Shown here: in pieces, positions 7,400 to 13,877 of the stretch
Numbering within the stretch: position 1 is the stretch's first letter
How the letters are laid out: the number at the start of each line of letters is the position of its first letter
From: an uncultured Eggerthellaceae bacterium
GTDB lineage: Bacteria; Actinomycetota; Coriobacteriia; Coriobacteriales; Eggerthellaceae
DNA: 16,672 bases
Direction of reading: 5' to 3'
NCBI GenBank assembly: GCA_947566075.1
Contig: CANOIM010000022.1
Location: 1-16,672 of the forward strand
Program-made: the position numbers and the translations under genes
Notes under the pieces: model-generated
What the model saw: only the letters and a program-made list of their open reading frames with translations
The model's database searches: none
What the model was told of the DNA's origin: nothing

Positions 7400-7783
7400 A
7401 TGGCTGTAACTCGTGAAGAGATCCTTGAGGCACTTAAGGAGATGTCTCTGCTGGAGGCTTCTGAGCTGGTGAAGGACATCGAGGAGACCTTTGGCGTGAG
7501 CGCTGCTGCTCCTGTGGCTGTGGCTGCTGCTCCGGCTGCCGGTGGCGACGCTGGTGCTGCTGACGCTGGCAAGACTGACTTCGACGTCATCCTGGAGGGC
7601 TTCGGTGACAACAAGATCGCTGTCATCAAGGTTGTCCGTGAGATCACCGGCCTGGGTCTGAAGGAGGCCAAGGAGGCTGTTGAGGGTGCTCCCACCCCCG
7701 TGGCTGAGGGCGTGCCGCAAGACAAGGCTGATGAGATCAAGGGCAAGCTGGAAGAGGCTGGCGCCGCGGTGACCGTGAAATAA
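7400..7783 (+). CDS. rplL: 50S ribosomal protein L7/L12
   Basis: The multi-copy stalk protein that recruits translation GTPases. At 127 residues it has the standard layout: N-terminal dimerisation domain (1-33), Ala/Gly-rich hinge (about 35-58) and C-terminal factor-binding domain (59-127) with KIAVIKVVREITGLGLKEAK (72-91). ATG is preceded by AAAGGA (7386-7391). Alanine codons are strongly biased to GCT, unlike the GCC/GCG-rich neighbours, as expected for a very highly expressed gene. It is the last gene of the operon and is followed by a terminator. Confidence 0.97.
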   Translation: MAVTREEILEALKEMSLLEASELVKDIEETFGVSAAAPVAVAAAPAAGGDAGAADAGKTDFDVILEGFGDNKIAVIKVVREITGLGLKEAKEAVEGAPTPVAEGVPQDKADEIKGKLEEAGAAVTVK

Positions 7784-7816
7784 CACGGCTTCTCACCGAA
7801 TTTCTATTGAGATGAT

Positions 7817-7847
7817 AGAGCCCGGGCATTGCCCGGGCTCTTCTCTT
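7817..7847. terminator. Bidirectional terminator between rplL and the XRE gene
   Basis: An 11-pair perfect stem AGAGCCCGGGC (7817-7827) with GCCCGGGCTCT (7831-7841), three-base loop, lies between two convergent genes. On the plus strand it is followed by the pyrimidine tract TCTCTT, which overlaps the stop codon of the minus-strand gene (7846-7848). It is probably used from both sides. Confidence 0.8.
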
Positions 7848-8301
7848 AGAGCTTGTTCGCTCTGAAATATCGAAGCAGCGTGCGTTCGGTCTCTTTATAG
7901 CGCTGCGCCAATTCTGCTTCATCCGTCACGCCCTCTTGGATGAGGGACACGAGGATCTGGACTCCTAGGTTAGGGTCTTCCATGGAAAGCGGCTGTATCT
8001 GTACCTCATCACCATTGAATTCGCAGAGAGCGTAATCTTCCAGCAGGTCCTTTCCCGCCAGGGCATCCTGCAGTCTGCCGCGGTGGTTCTCATGGTCAGC
8101 CAGGAGGTCTGCCGGTGAGACGCCCAAAGCTCGGGCGATCTTCGTGATGTTGTTCAAGCTCACATTGATGCGCTCTTGCTCTATACCGCCGATATAGGTC
8201 CGGTGCAGCCCGCAAGCTTCAGCCAGCTGCCCTTGGGTCAAGCCAGTTTCTTTGCGGTAGGCGCGCATGTTCTCTGCAAGCGTTCTGCGAATGTTCTCCA
8301 T
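7846..8301 (-). CDS. XRE-family transcriptional regulator
   Basis: A 151-residue protein with an N-terminal Cro/CI-type helix-turn-helix at about residues 9-67. The run LTQGQLAEACGLHRTYIGGI (21-40) is a classic pair of DNA-contacting helices. Residues about 75-151 are an acidic, mostly helical C-terminal region I do not recognise, possibly for dimerisation or sensing. A weak ribosome binding site (TAGGAT on the minus strand, 8307-8312) precedes ATG. Upstream on the same strand is the baeRF gene, but a terminator separates them, so the regulator probably has its own promoter. No restriction or toxin partner is beside it. The target is unknown. Confidence 0.85.
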   Translation of the reverse strand: MENIRRTLAENMRAYRKETGLTQGQLAEACGLHRTYIGGIEQERINVSLNNITKIARALGVSPADLLADHENHRGRLQDALAGKDLLEDYALCEFNGDEVQIQPLSMEDPNLGVQILVSLIQEGVTDEAELAQRYKETERTLLRYFRANKL

Positions 8302-8340
8302 GGGGATATCCTAGCGCATCAGCGCCTCCAAGGCAGAGAA

Positions 8341-8364
8341 AAGGGCGGCCCGAAGACCGCCCTT
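8341..8364 (-). terminator. Intrinsic terminator of the baeRF gene
   Basis: Read on the minus strand, AAGGGCGG (8364-8357) pairs with CCGCCCTT (8348-8341), and the stem ends in TTTTC. It lies 22 bases past the stop of the gene at 8386-9606, correctly oriented to end its transcript before the XRE gene. Confidence 0.75.
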
Positions 8365-8385
8365 GAGAACATTGGAGCGCTTGGC

Positions 8386-9606
8386 TTAGAACCGGTAGGT
8401 GGCTGCCATCCCGCTTGCAACGGGCATCTGATCAGAAGGCAAGATGAGCACCTTGGCATCTTGCAGCACGGCGGCTTCTGCGAAGGCGGCTGCAACATCA
8501 GGGCTGGCCGGGTCCAGTTCCTTGTCATCAACCGGATTCGAGGAGCCATCGAAGGTGACAGCGCCCGTTTCGTCGTTGAACGTGCCTGGAATGCCCTTGC
8601 CCTCTTCCAGGAACAGGAGGTCAACCTTGCGTTCCACCAGAGCAAGCCCTATTTGAGGGATGTCATCAGTGGCCTTGCCCTTCGAAGCCTTGAAGGCGTA
8701 ATCCTCGTTGGCCTCCTTCAGGCCCTTCGCGCGCTTTTCCATGATGATAGCAACGGCATCATCCCTGAGCGTCTGACCTGAGAGAGTGCGCGGGTCCTTC
8801 TTGATGCCTTCGGGGAGCAAGGTCTCAAAGGTGCAGAGCTCACGGAACATATGCTCATGCTCAGGGGCCGTGACCAAGATGACCGGGTCGTCGCAGTTGC
8901 GGACTAGCGTGTCGTTCATGGCCTTATCAACGTAGCGGAAGAACTTCAGAGCCTCTTCCTTCGTGACCTCTTTGCGAGATTTGTGGTCATGGTAAGGGGA
9001 TTCGTGATCAGTCAGGCTGTAGTAATCCAGCGCCGTGGTCTCGCCATCGAATTCCGGGAACGTTTCCGCGAAGTAGCTCTTCACGTCATCAGGGAGCGGC
9101 ACGTAGTGCACGCCGTTGTAGTCACCGTCTAGTAGGGCGAAGAAGTCAGTGTTCAGAAGGAGCAGCTTATAGCTCATCTCGAACATGGCGTCACGGAAGA
9201 GCGGCTTCAGATAGAACTGCGGCCCCACGGTGACACTGGCTTCTGGGGCGGTGCTCATGTTGATGATGTAGGCATCTTGGTTGGTGATGAGGAAAGCCAG
9301 ACCCTGGGAGGCGTCTACCCAGAGAGGCAGGTCCTCATGGTCAAGGATATAGGTCAGCTTCTGCTTGATGCCCGCATAGTCATTCTCTTGGTAGTGCTCC
9401 TCAAGCCTACGGAAGGCCTCTTCGCAGAGGTCCTTGAATTCGATGCGATCCCATTCGTCACGCCTGTCTTCACGTTCGGTCCGCTTGATGGGCACATAGA
9501 GGGATACGAGCGGGCCCCCTGCAGGGGCTTCATTCGAGAAGACCTTGGGTTGGAAGGTGGTCAGATGGATATGATCCGCCAGTTCACGGGTGCGTTCTTT
9601 TCTCAT
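8386..9606 (-). CDS. baeRF protein (bacterial archaeo-eukaryotic release factor-like)
   Basis: A 406-residue cytoplasmic protein matching the baeRF group of bacterial eRF1/Pelota relatives. Recognisable parts are the N-terminal block GGPLVSLYVPIKR (30-42), a central block PQFYLKPLFRD (129-139) followed by LLLLNTDFFALLDGDYNGVH (148-167), and a C-terminal L7Ae/eRF1-like ending VLILPSDQMPVASGMAATYR (386-405). No GGQ peptide-release tripeptide is present. The family is predicted to act in ribosome rescue or translation quality control, sometimes in conflict or stress settings; no activity can be read from this sequence. The start is ATG with a strong AAGGAGG on the minus strand (9613-9619), six bases away. 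It appears to be a single-gene unit with its own terminator. The exact baeRF subfamily is uncertain. Confidence 0.8.
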   Translation of the reverse strand: MRKERTRELADHIHLTTFQPKVFSNEAPAGGPLVSLYVPIKRTEREDRRDEWDRIEFKDLCEEAFRRLEEHYQENDYAGIKQKLTYILDHEDLPLWVDASQGLAFLITNQDAYIINMSTAPEASVTVGPQFYLKPLFRDAMFEMSYKLLLLNTDFFALLDGDYNGVHYVPLPDDVKSYFAETFPEFDGETTALDYYSLTDHESPYHDHKSRKEVTKEEALKFFRYVDKAMNDTLVRNCDDPVILVTAPEHEHMFRELCTFETLLPEGIKKDPRTLSGQTLRDDAVAIIMEKRAKGLKEANEDYAFKASKGKATDDIPQIGLALVERKVDLLFLEEGKGIPGTFNDETGAVTFDGSSNPVDDKELDPASPDVAAAFAEAAVLQDAKVLILPSDQMPVASGMAATYRF

Positions 9607-9640
9607 AGTGGGCCTCCTTGGTCAACTTGATGCTGAACCA

Positions 9641-9671
9641 AGCATAGTCCGGCCCTATCCCGCCGATGCAA
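9641..9671 (-). promoter_or_regulatory. Possible promoter of the baeRF gene
   Basis: On the minus strand TATGCT (9646-9641) could be a -10 box, with TTGCAT (9671-9666) as a -35 box. The spacer is 19 bases, longer than ideal. The -35 candidate sits in the loop of the inverted repeat at 9656-9683, which could couple the two. Confidence 0.3.
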
Positions 9672-9683
9672 ACCGGCGGGATA
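9656..9683. repeat. Inverted repeat between the metal ATPase and baeRF genes
   Basis: TATCCCGCCG (9656-9665) pairs perfectly with CGGCGGGATA (9674-9683) around an eight-base loop. It lies 37 bases past the end of the ATPase gene and 50 bases before the baeRF start. Neither side has a T-run, so it is either a non-canonical terminator of the metal operon or a protein-binding palindrome at the baeRF promoter. Confidence 0.5.
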
Positions 9684-9719
9684 TGTTGCTCAAAGGTTGC
9701 GTCCTTGTCAAACAGGTAA

Positions 9720-11762
9720 TCAGGGCCGCATGGCGCGCATGGCATTCAGGATGGCGATGACGGCTACGCCCACGTCGGCGAAGACAGCCATCCACATATT
9801 GGCTATCCCTAAAGCCGCCAGGATGAGCACGGCGAACTTCACGCCCAGGGCGAACACGATGTTCTGCCAAACGATGCGCATGGTCTTCTTGGACACGCGC
9901 ACGGCCCGGGCCACCTGGGTGGGCCGGTCATCCATGAGCACGATATCCGCTGCTTCTATGGCGGCGTCGCTACCCATGGCTCCCATGGCGATGCCTATAT
10001 CGGCCCGCATGAGCACCGGAGCATCATTGATGCCGTCGCCCACGAAGGCCACCTTGCCGCTACCGTCCTGTTCTAACAAGCGTTCGACCTCGGCCACCTT
10101 GTCTTGGGGCAGCAGCTCAGAGCGCACTTCGCTGACACCCAGCTCAGCCGCTACCGCCTTCGCCACCCTTGTCTGATCCCCCGTGAGCATCACGGTGTGC
10201 TTGACACCCACCTGACGTAAGGCGCTGATGGCCTCTGCCGCATCCGGCTTGATGACGTCACCTATGACGATGGTGCCCACGAATCGGCCATTCACGGCCA
10301 CGTGGACTTGGGTCCCAATGAGGTCAGTGGGGGTGTAGCTGATGCCATTCTCATCCATCAAGCGGCCGTTGCCTGCCAAGATGACGTCATCATCCAGATG
10401 CACCTGCACGCCGCGGCCGGAAAGGTCTTTCCCTTGGCTGATGCGCTCTAGGCTCACGGGCTTCCCGAAGGCTCGGGTGATAGAGGTGGCAATGGGGTGG
10501 TTGGAGAGGGATTCCGCTGCCGCTGCCCATGCCAGTAGCTGGTCTTGGCTGATGCCGGAGGCGGGCAGGAGGTGGGTCACCTCGAAGGTGCCTGAGGTGA
10601 GGGTACCCGTCTTGTCGAATACCACGGTGTCAACCTGGGAAAGGGCTTCCAGATAGTTGGACCCCTTGATGAGGATGCCCAGCCGGGAGGCGCCGCCGAT
10701 GCCGCCGAAGAACGAGAGCGGCACGCTGATGACCAGGGCGCAGGGGCAGGACACCACCAGGAACGTGAGTCCGCGCAGGATCCAGTCTGCCCACGCGCCT
10801 CCCACCACCAGGGGAGGTACCACGGCGATCATGACCGCCAGGCCAACGACGATGGGGGTGTAGTAGCGGGCGAACCGGGTGATGAAGTTCTCCGTTTGAG
10901 CCTTCTTGTCAGCGGCGTTCTCTACCAGTTCCAGGATGCGGCTCACGGTGGAGTTCGCGTAGGGCTTCGTGACCTGCACGGTCAGGGTGCCTGTCATGTT
11001 CACGCAGCCGGATATGACCTCTTCGCCCGGCTGCGCGTGGCGCGGCACGCTTTCGCCTGTGAGCGCCGAGGTGTCCACCTGAGATTCCCCTGAGAGCACC
11101 AGGCCATCCAGGGGGATGCGCTCTCCCGGCTTGATGACGATCTCAGCTCCCACTTCTAGAGTGGCAGGGTCTACTTGGACCAGCTGGTTCCCTTGCTGGA
11201 CATTCGCGAACTCAGGGACGATATCCATCATGGCGGCGATGGATCTGCGTGACTTGCCCACGGCGTAGCTCTGGAACAGCTCTCCCACCTGGTAGAAGAG
11301 CATGACCGCTGCCCCCTCGGCCATGTGGGGTTCTGAATCAGGGAAGAAGACCAAGGCGAAGGCGCCCAAGGTGGCAATGGCCATGAGGAAGTTCTCATCC
11401 AGGCCATGGCCCTTGAGCAGGTTCTTCCAGGCCCGGCCCAGCACGTCATAGCCTGCGATCAGGTAGGGGATCAGGAACAGGATGAACTCCCCGTAGAGGG
11501 CGTTGGTGGGGCCAAGGATGCGCTGGATGAGCCCCGTTCCTTCACAAACGAGGATAGCGAAGAACAGCAGTAGCGCGACCAGGATGCGGTTGCGCCAGCG
11601 CTTCAGCTTGGCAGCATCTTCGCCGCCATGGTCATGGCCGCAGCCGCCACTGCATCCGCACCCGTCAGCGGGTTCGGAGGGGCAAGGGGCATCCCCTTCG
11701 CCAACCTTCTGGGCGGAAGAAGGCGCGGGCGACGTTCTGAGGGATTCGCAAGCTTCGCACAT
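9720..11762 (-). CDS. Zn/Cd/Pb-exporting P1B-type ATPase
   Basis: ATP-driven efflux pump of the CadA/ZntA type, 680 residues. It has TGES (235-238, actuator), the transport-site CPC (339-341), the phosphorylated aspartate in DKTGT (D383), the HP motif (422-423) typical of heavy-metal pumps, and GDGINDAP (575-582). K642 and D663 (FADVG) in the last two membrane helices match the P1B-2 (Zn/Cd/Pb) pattern and argue against a copper pump. There is no ferredoxin-like metal-binding domain with CxxC in a GMTC context. Instead the N-terminus has Cys pairs (C2, C5) and a Cys/Gly/His cluster GCGCSGGCGHDH (34-45). It starts 18 bases after the SmtB-type repressor stop, with an AGAGGAA site upstream on the minus strand, so the two form one operon. 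Confidence 0.93.
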   Translation of the reverse strand: MCEACESLRTSPAPSSAQKVGEGDAPCPSEPADGCGCSGGCGHDHGGEDAAKLKRWRNRILVALLLFFAILVCEGTGLIQRILGPTNALYGEFILFLIPYLIAGYDVLGRAWKNLLKGHGLDENFLMAIATLGAFALVFFPDSEPHMAEGAAVMLFYQVGELFQSYAVGKSRRSIAAMMDIVPEFANVQQGNQLVQVDPATLEVGAEIVIKPGERIPLDGLVLSGESQVDTSALTGESVPRHAQPGEEVISGCVNMTGTLTVQVTKPYANSTVSRILELVENAADKKAQTENFITRFARYYTPIVVGLAVMIAVVPPLVVGGAWADWILRGLTFLVVSCPCALVISVPLSFFGGIGGASRLGILIKGSNYLEALSQVDTVVFDKTGTLTSGTFEVTHLLPASGISQDQLLAWAAAAESLSNHPIATSITRAFGKPVSLERISQGKDLSGRGVQVHLDDDVILAGNGRLMDENGISYTPTDLIGTQVHVAVNGRFVGTIVIGDVIKPDAAEAISALRQVGVKHTVMLTGDQTRVAKAVAAELGVSEVRSELLPQDKVAEVERLLEQDGSGKVAFVGDGINDAPVLMRADIGIAMGAMGSDAAIEAADIVLMDDRPTQVARAVRVSKKTMRIVWQNIVFALGVKFAVLILAALGIANMWMAVFADVGVAVIAILNAMRAMRP

Positions 11763-11780
11763 GGTGATTCCTCTTCGCTC

Positions 11781-12149
11781 CTATTCGCAGATATGGGTCA
11801 GGCCTTGGGCTAGCATCGTATAGACGTGAGCGTCGGCTAGGGCATAGATGACGCTCTTGCCATCCCGGCGGAACTTGACCAGGTGCGCCTGCTTCAGAAT
11901 GCGCAGTTGGTGAGAAACGGCGCTTTGGGTGGCGTTGACGATGCAAGCGATATCATTCACGCTGCGCTCTTGGTCCATCAAGGCGTAGAGGATCTTGATG
12001 CGCGTGGTGTCCGCGAACACCTTGAAGAGGTCAGCCAGTTCGTAGAGCAGCTCATCTTCAGGCATCTCGTCGCCAAAGGTGTAGGTGCCCATGGCGGTGG
12101 AGCTGAGGATACTTTGGGCTTCTTCGATGATAGGTTGGTCTTGGCTCAT
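11781..12149 (-). CDS. ArsR/SmtB-family zinc-responsive repressor
   Basis: A 122-residue winged-helix repressor, first gene of the metal-efflux operon. The recognition-helix region reads NATQSAVSHQLRILKQAHLV (72-91) and the beta-wing FRRDGKSVIYAL (93-104). The last helix carries D106, H108, H119 and E122, with spacing 0/2/13/16 identical to the alpha-5 zinc site of Synechococcus SmtB (D104, H106, H117, E120). The alpha-3 cysteine box of CadC-type sensors (ELCVCD) is absent; here it reads ERSVND. This supports a Zn(II) or Co(II) sensor rather than a Cd/Pb sensor, which releases the operator when metal is high. The ribosome binding site is AAGGAA on the minus strand (12160-12155). It probably represses itself and the ATPase. 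Confidence 0.93.
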   Translation of the reverse strand: MSQDQPIIEEAQSILSSTAMGTYTFGDEMPEDELLYELADLFKVFADTTRIKILYALMDQERSVNDIACIVNATQSAVSHQLRILKQAHLVKFRRDGKSVIYALADAHVYTMLAQGLTHICE

Positions 12150-12173
12150 GACAGTTCCTTCTATATTGAATCA

Positions 12174-12191
12174 TATGAACAACTGTTCATA
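12174..12191. promoter_or_regulatory. SmtB-type operator
   Basis: A perfect palindrome TATGAACA-AC-TGTTCATA, two eight-base arms with a two-base spacer, lies 25 bases upstream of the repressor start. It has the form of known 12-2-12 operators of SmtB/CzrA-type repressors (core TGAACA..TGTTCA). It overlaps likely minus-strand -10 candidates (TATGAT at 12175-12170; TATAGA just downstream at 12166-12161), so bound repressor would block transcription. Confidence 0.8.
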
Positions 12192-12309
12192 AGTATACAC
12201 AGATGGGCGTGGGCGTGCAACAGCCGCAATGGTCAACGAAACGTTCACGGTGTAGATGCTCAGATGCTTGCTGTTCTATCATCACGGAAACCAAGGACGG
12301 AAGGCATCC

Positions 12310-13212
12310 ATGAACACGCCCACCATACGGAAGAGGCAGGCAAAGCCAGGAAAACCGGTCAAGCCCAAGGCCGTTGCGCCTCAGAAGCCCCAACCGGTTC
12401 CCGGTTTCGCGAACTTCGGGTACATGGCTCTCAAGGGGGTTTGCAACGCGCGGGATCTGGGCGGCATGCCCACGGCCGATGGAAGGCGCATCCGCAAGCG
12501 GCGGTTGCTGCGTTCTGGAGCGCTGGGTGGGGCAACGGCATCAGACATCAAGCAGCTGGTGCGCATGCATGATATGGAATACGTGGTGGACTTCCGCGCT
12601 CCTGCTGAGGTAGACCGCACGCCAGATCCTATGCCGCTGTTGACCGGTGTGGAATACGTGAACATGCCTTCGCTGCCGGATGGCGCCATCGTGACCATCG
12701 GGCGCATGAACATAGCGAAGGACAAGAAGCTCCTGGGAGAATTCACCAGCCATCCCTTCGACACCCTCATGGACCTTTACCCGAAGGCGCTTCTGGGGGA
12801 GATGGGCATCGTGGCTTACCGCCGCTTCCTCTATGACCTCTTGGAGGCGAAGACGGGAGCAACGCTGTGGCATTGCACTCAGGGCAAAGACCGCACGGGC
12901 ATCGCGGCCATTTTGGTGGAGCACGCTTTGGGGGTGCGCCGTGAGGTCATCTTAGCTGATTACCTGGCCACCAACCTGTTCGTGGGGGGCGGCATCGTGA
13001 TCCTGGAGAAGATCCTGCGGCGGTTGCACATTGCGCGCAGCCTGGCCCGGGGCATAGAGGCTTACGCTTACGCGCACCAGGTCTTCTACGATGCAGCCCT
13101 GAAGGCCATGGATGGGGTCTTCGGTTCTATTGATGCCTATATGGAACGCGAACTTGACTTTGGGAAGGATGAGAAGCAGACTCTTCGAGAACTGTATCTG
13201 GAAGAGGTGTGA
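12310..13212 (+). CDS. Tyrosine-phosphatase-family protein (Y_phosphatase3 type)
   Basis: A 300-residue protein with the signature of bacterial tyrosine/phosphoinositide-type phosphatases: NARDLGG (46-52), VVDFRAPAE (92-100) and the P-loop HCTQGKDRTG (188-197), giving C189 as nucleophile and R195 as phosphate-binding arginine (CX5R). The Lys-Asp inside the loop is typical of lipid/tyrosine phosphatases of this group. The first 30 residues are basic and Pro/Lys-rich without a clear signal peptide, so a cytoplasmic site is likely. ATG at 12310 is chosen because GGAAGG (12299-12304) precedes it by five bases; an in-frame ATG at 12256 lacks a good site. It is the first gene of a three-gene envelope operon. 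The substrate is unknown. Confidence 0.87.
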   Translation: MNTPTIRKRQAKPGKPVKPKAVAPQKPQPVPGFANFGYMALKGVCNARDLGGMPTADGRRIRKRRLLRSGALGGATASDIKQLVRMHDMEYVVDFRAPAEVDRTPDPMPLLTGVEYVNMPSLPDGAIVTIGRMNIAKDKKLLGEFTSHPFDTLMDLYPKALLGEMGIVAYRRFLYDLLEAKTGATLWHCTQGKDRTGIAAILVEHALGVRREVILADYLATNLFVGGGIVILEKILRRLHIARSLARGIEAYAYAHQVFYDAALKAMDGVFGSIDAYMERELDFGKDEKQTLRELYLEEV

Positions 13213-13857
13213 GTGGATCAGCCTTCTGAGGGCGCATCGCGGATGAAAGCCGCGTTGGCGCGCCATCCGAAATGGAAGATGTGGGCCTTAGCGGTTGCGT
13301 TGGCGGCTGCCTTCTTCGTGCTGTTCATCCTGTTGCTGGTACGGGCTGTCTCAACGGAGGTAGTGCCTTCGGAGGCTGAGGCTGGTCAAGCGTCCCGTGT
13401 GGGCATAGAAGCGGGCGTTGGCGAAGGGGCAGGCGCGGGCCCAGCCCAGGCGGGAGGTGAAGCTGCCGAAGGGGCTGGCATCCTGGGAGGCGCTACGGTG
13501 CCTTCGGGAGAAAGCGCGCCGGGTGCCTCTGGCGAAGAGGTTCCTGAAGGCGGAGCACCGGTACCGGAGACACCTTCGCAAGAGAACGCGTTCATGGCGG
13601 CGAAGCTGCACATAGCAGAGATGCCCTTTTCCCATGCTGGATTGGTGGCCCAGTTGGAATCCGAAGGGTTCTCCCACGAGGATGCCGTCTACGCCGTTGA
13701 CAAGCTCAACGCGGATTGGGGCGCGAAGGCCGCTGAGATGGCAGCCCAATACGTGGACACGATGGAATTCACGCGGGCTGATCTGATAGACCAGCTCATG
13801 TACGAAGGGTTCACCGGCCCCCAGGCTGAGGCGGCTGCAACCGCCGTGGGGCTTTGA
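13213..13857 (+). CDS. Membrane-anchored protein with two Ltp repeats
   Basis: A 214-residue protein with one membrane segment (about 22-44) after a short basic N-terminus, suggesting a signal anchor with the C-terminus outside. A disordered Gly/Ala/Glu/Pro linker (about 48-124) leads to two tandem Ltp-type repeats (about 126-170 and 171-214). Each has the pattern F-(S/T)-x2-(G/D)-L-(V/I)-x-QL-x2-EGF, seen as FSHAGLVAQLESEGFS and FTRADLIDQLMYEGFT. The Ltp family is named for a surface lipoprotein of a lactic-acid-bacterial phage that blocks DNA injection by other phages, but many chromosomal copies have no known role. GTG directly abuts the phosphatase TGA, indicating translational coupling; ATG 13243 is an alternative start. 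The lipoprotein gene follows 20 bases later. Confidence 0.82.
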   Translation: MDQPSEGASRMKAALARHPKWKMWALAVALAAAFFVLFILLLVRAVSTEVVPSEAEAGQASRVGIEAGVGEGAGAGPAQAGGEAAEGAGILGGATVPSGESAPGASGEEVPEGGAPVPETPSQENAFMAAKLHIAEMPFSHAGLVAQLESEGFSHEDAVYAVDKLNADWGAKAAEMAAQYVDTMEFTRADLIDQLMYEGFTGPQAEAAATAVGL

Positions 13858-13877
13858 CGGGCCGGGAAGGGAAAGCC

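Noticed and set aside
7846..9606. XRE regulator plus baeRF gene as a toxin-antitoxin or defence pair
   Set aside because: A clear minus-strand terminator (8341-8364) separates them, and neither shows toxin or nuclease motifs.
12256..12309. Upstream in-frame ATG for the phosphatase gene
   Set aside because: It has no good ribosome binding site, while ATG 12310 has GGAAGG at ideal spacing.
12200..12309. Divergent intergenic region checked for a riboswitch or small RNA
   Set aside because: Only weak, distant complementary pieces (AACAGC and GCTGTT) are present, and no known conserved RNA motif is recognised. A lone TATCAT at 12277-12282 has no supporting -35.
13854..13877. Upstream in-frame TTG start for the GH3 lipoprotein
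   Set aside because: It would overlap the Ltp gene's stop and push the Tat motif inward. ATG 13878 has a good ribosome binding site and gives a normal signal peptide.
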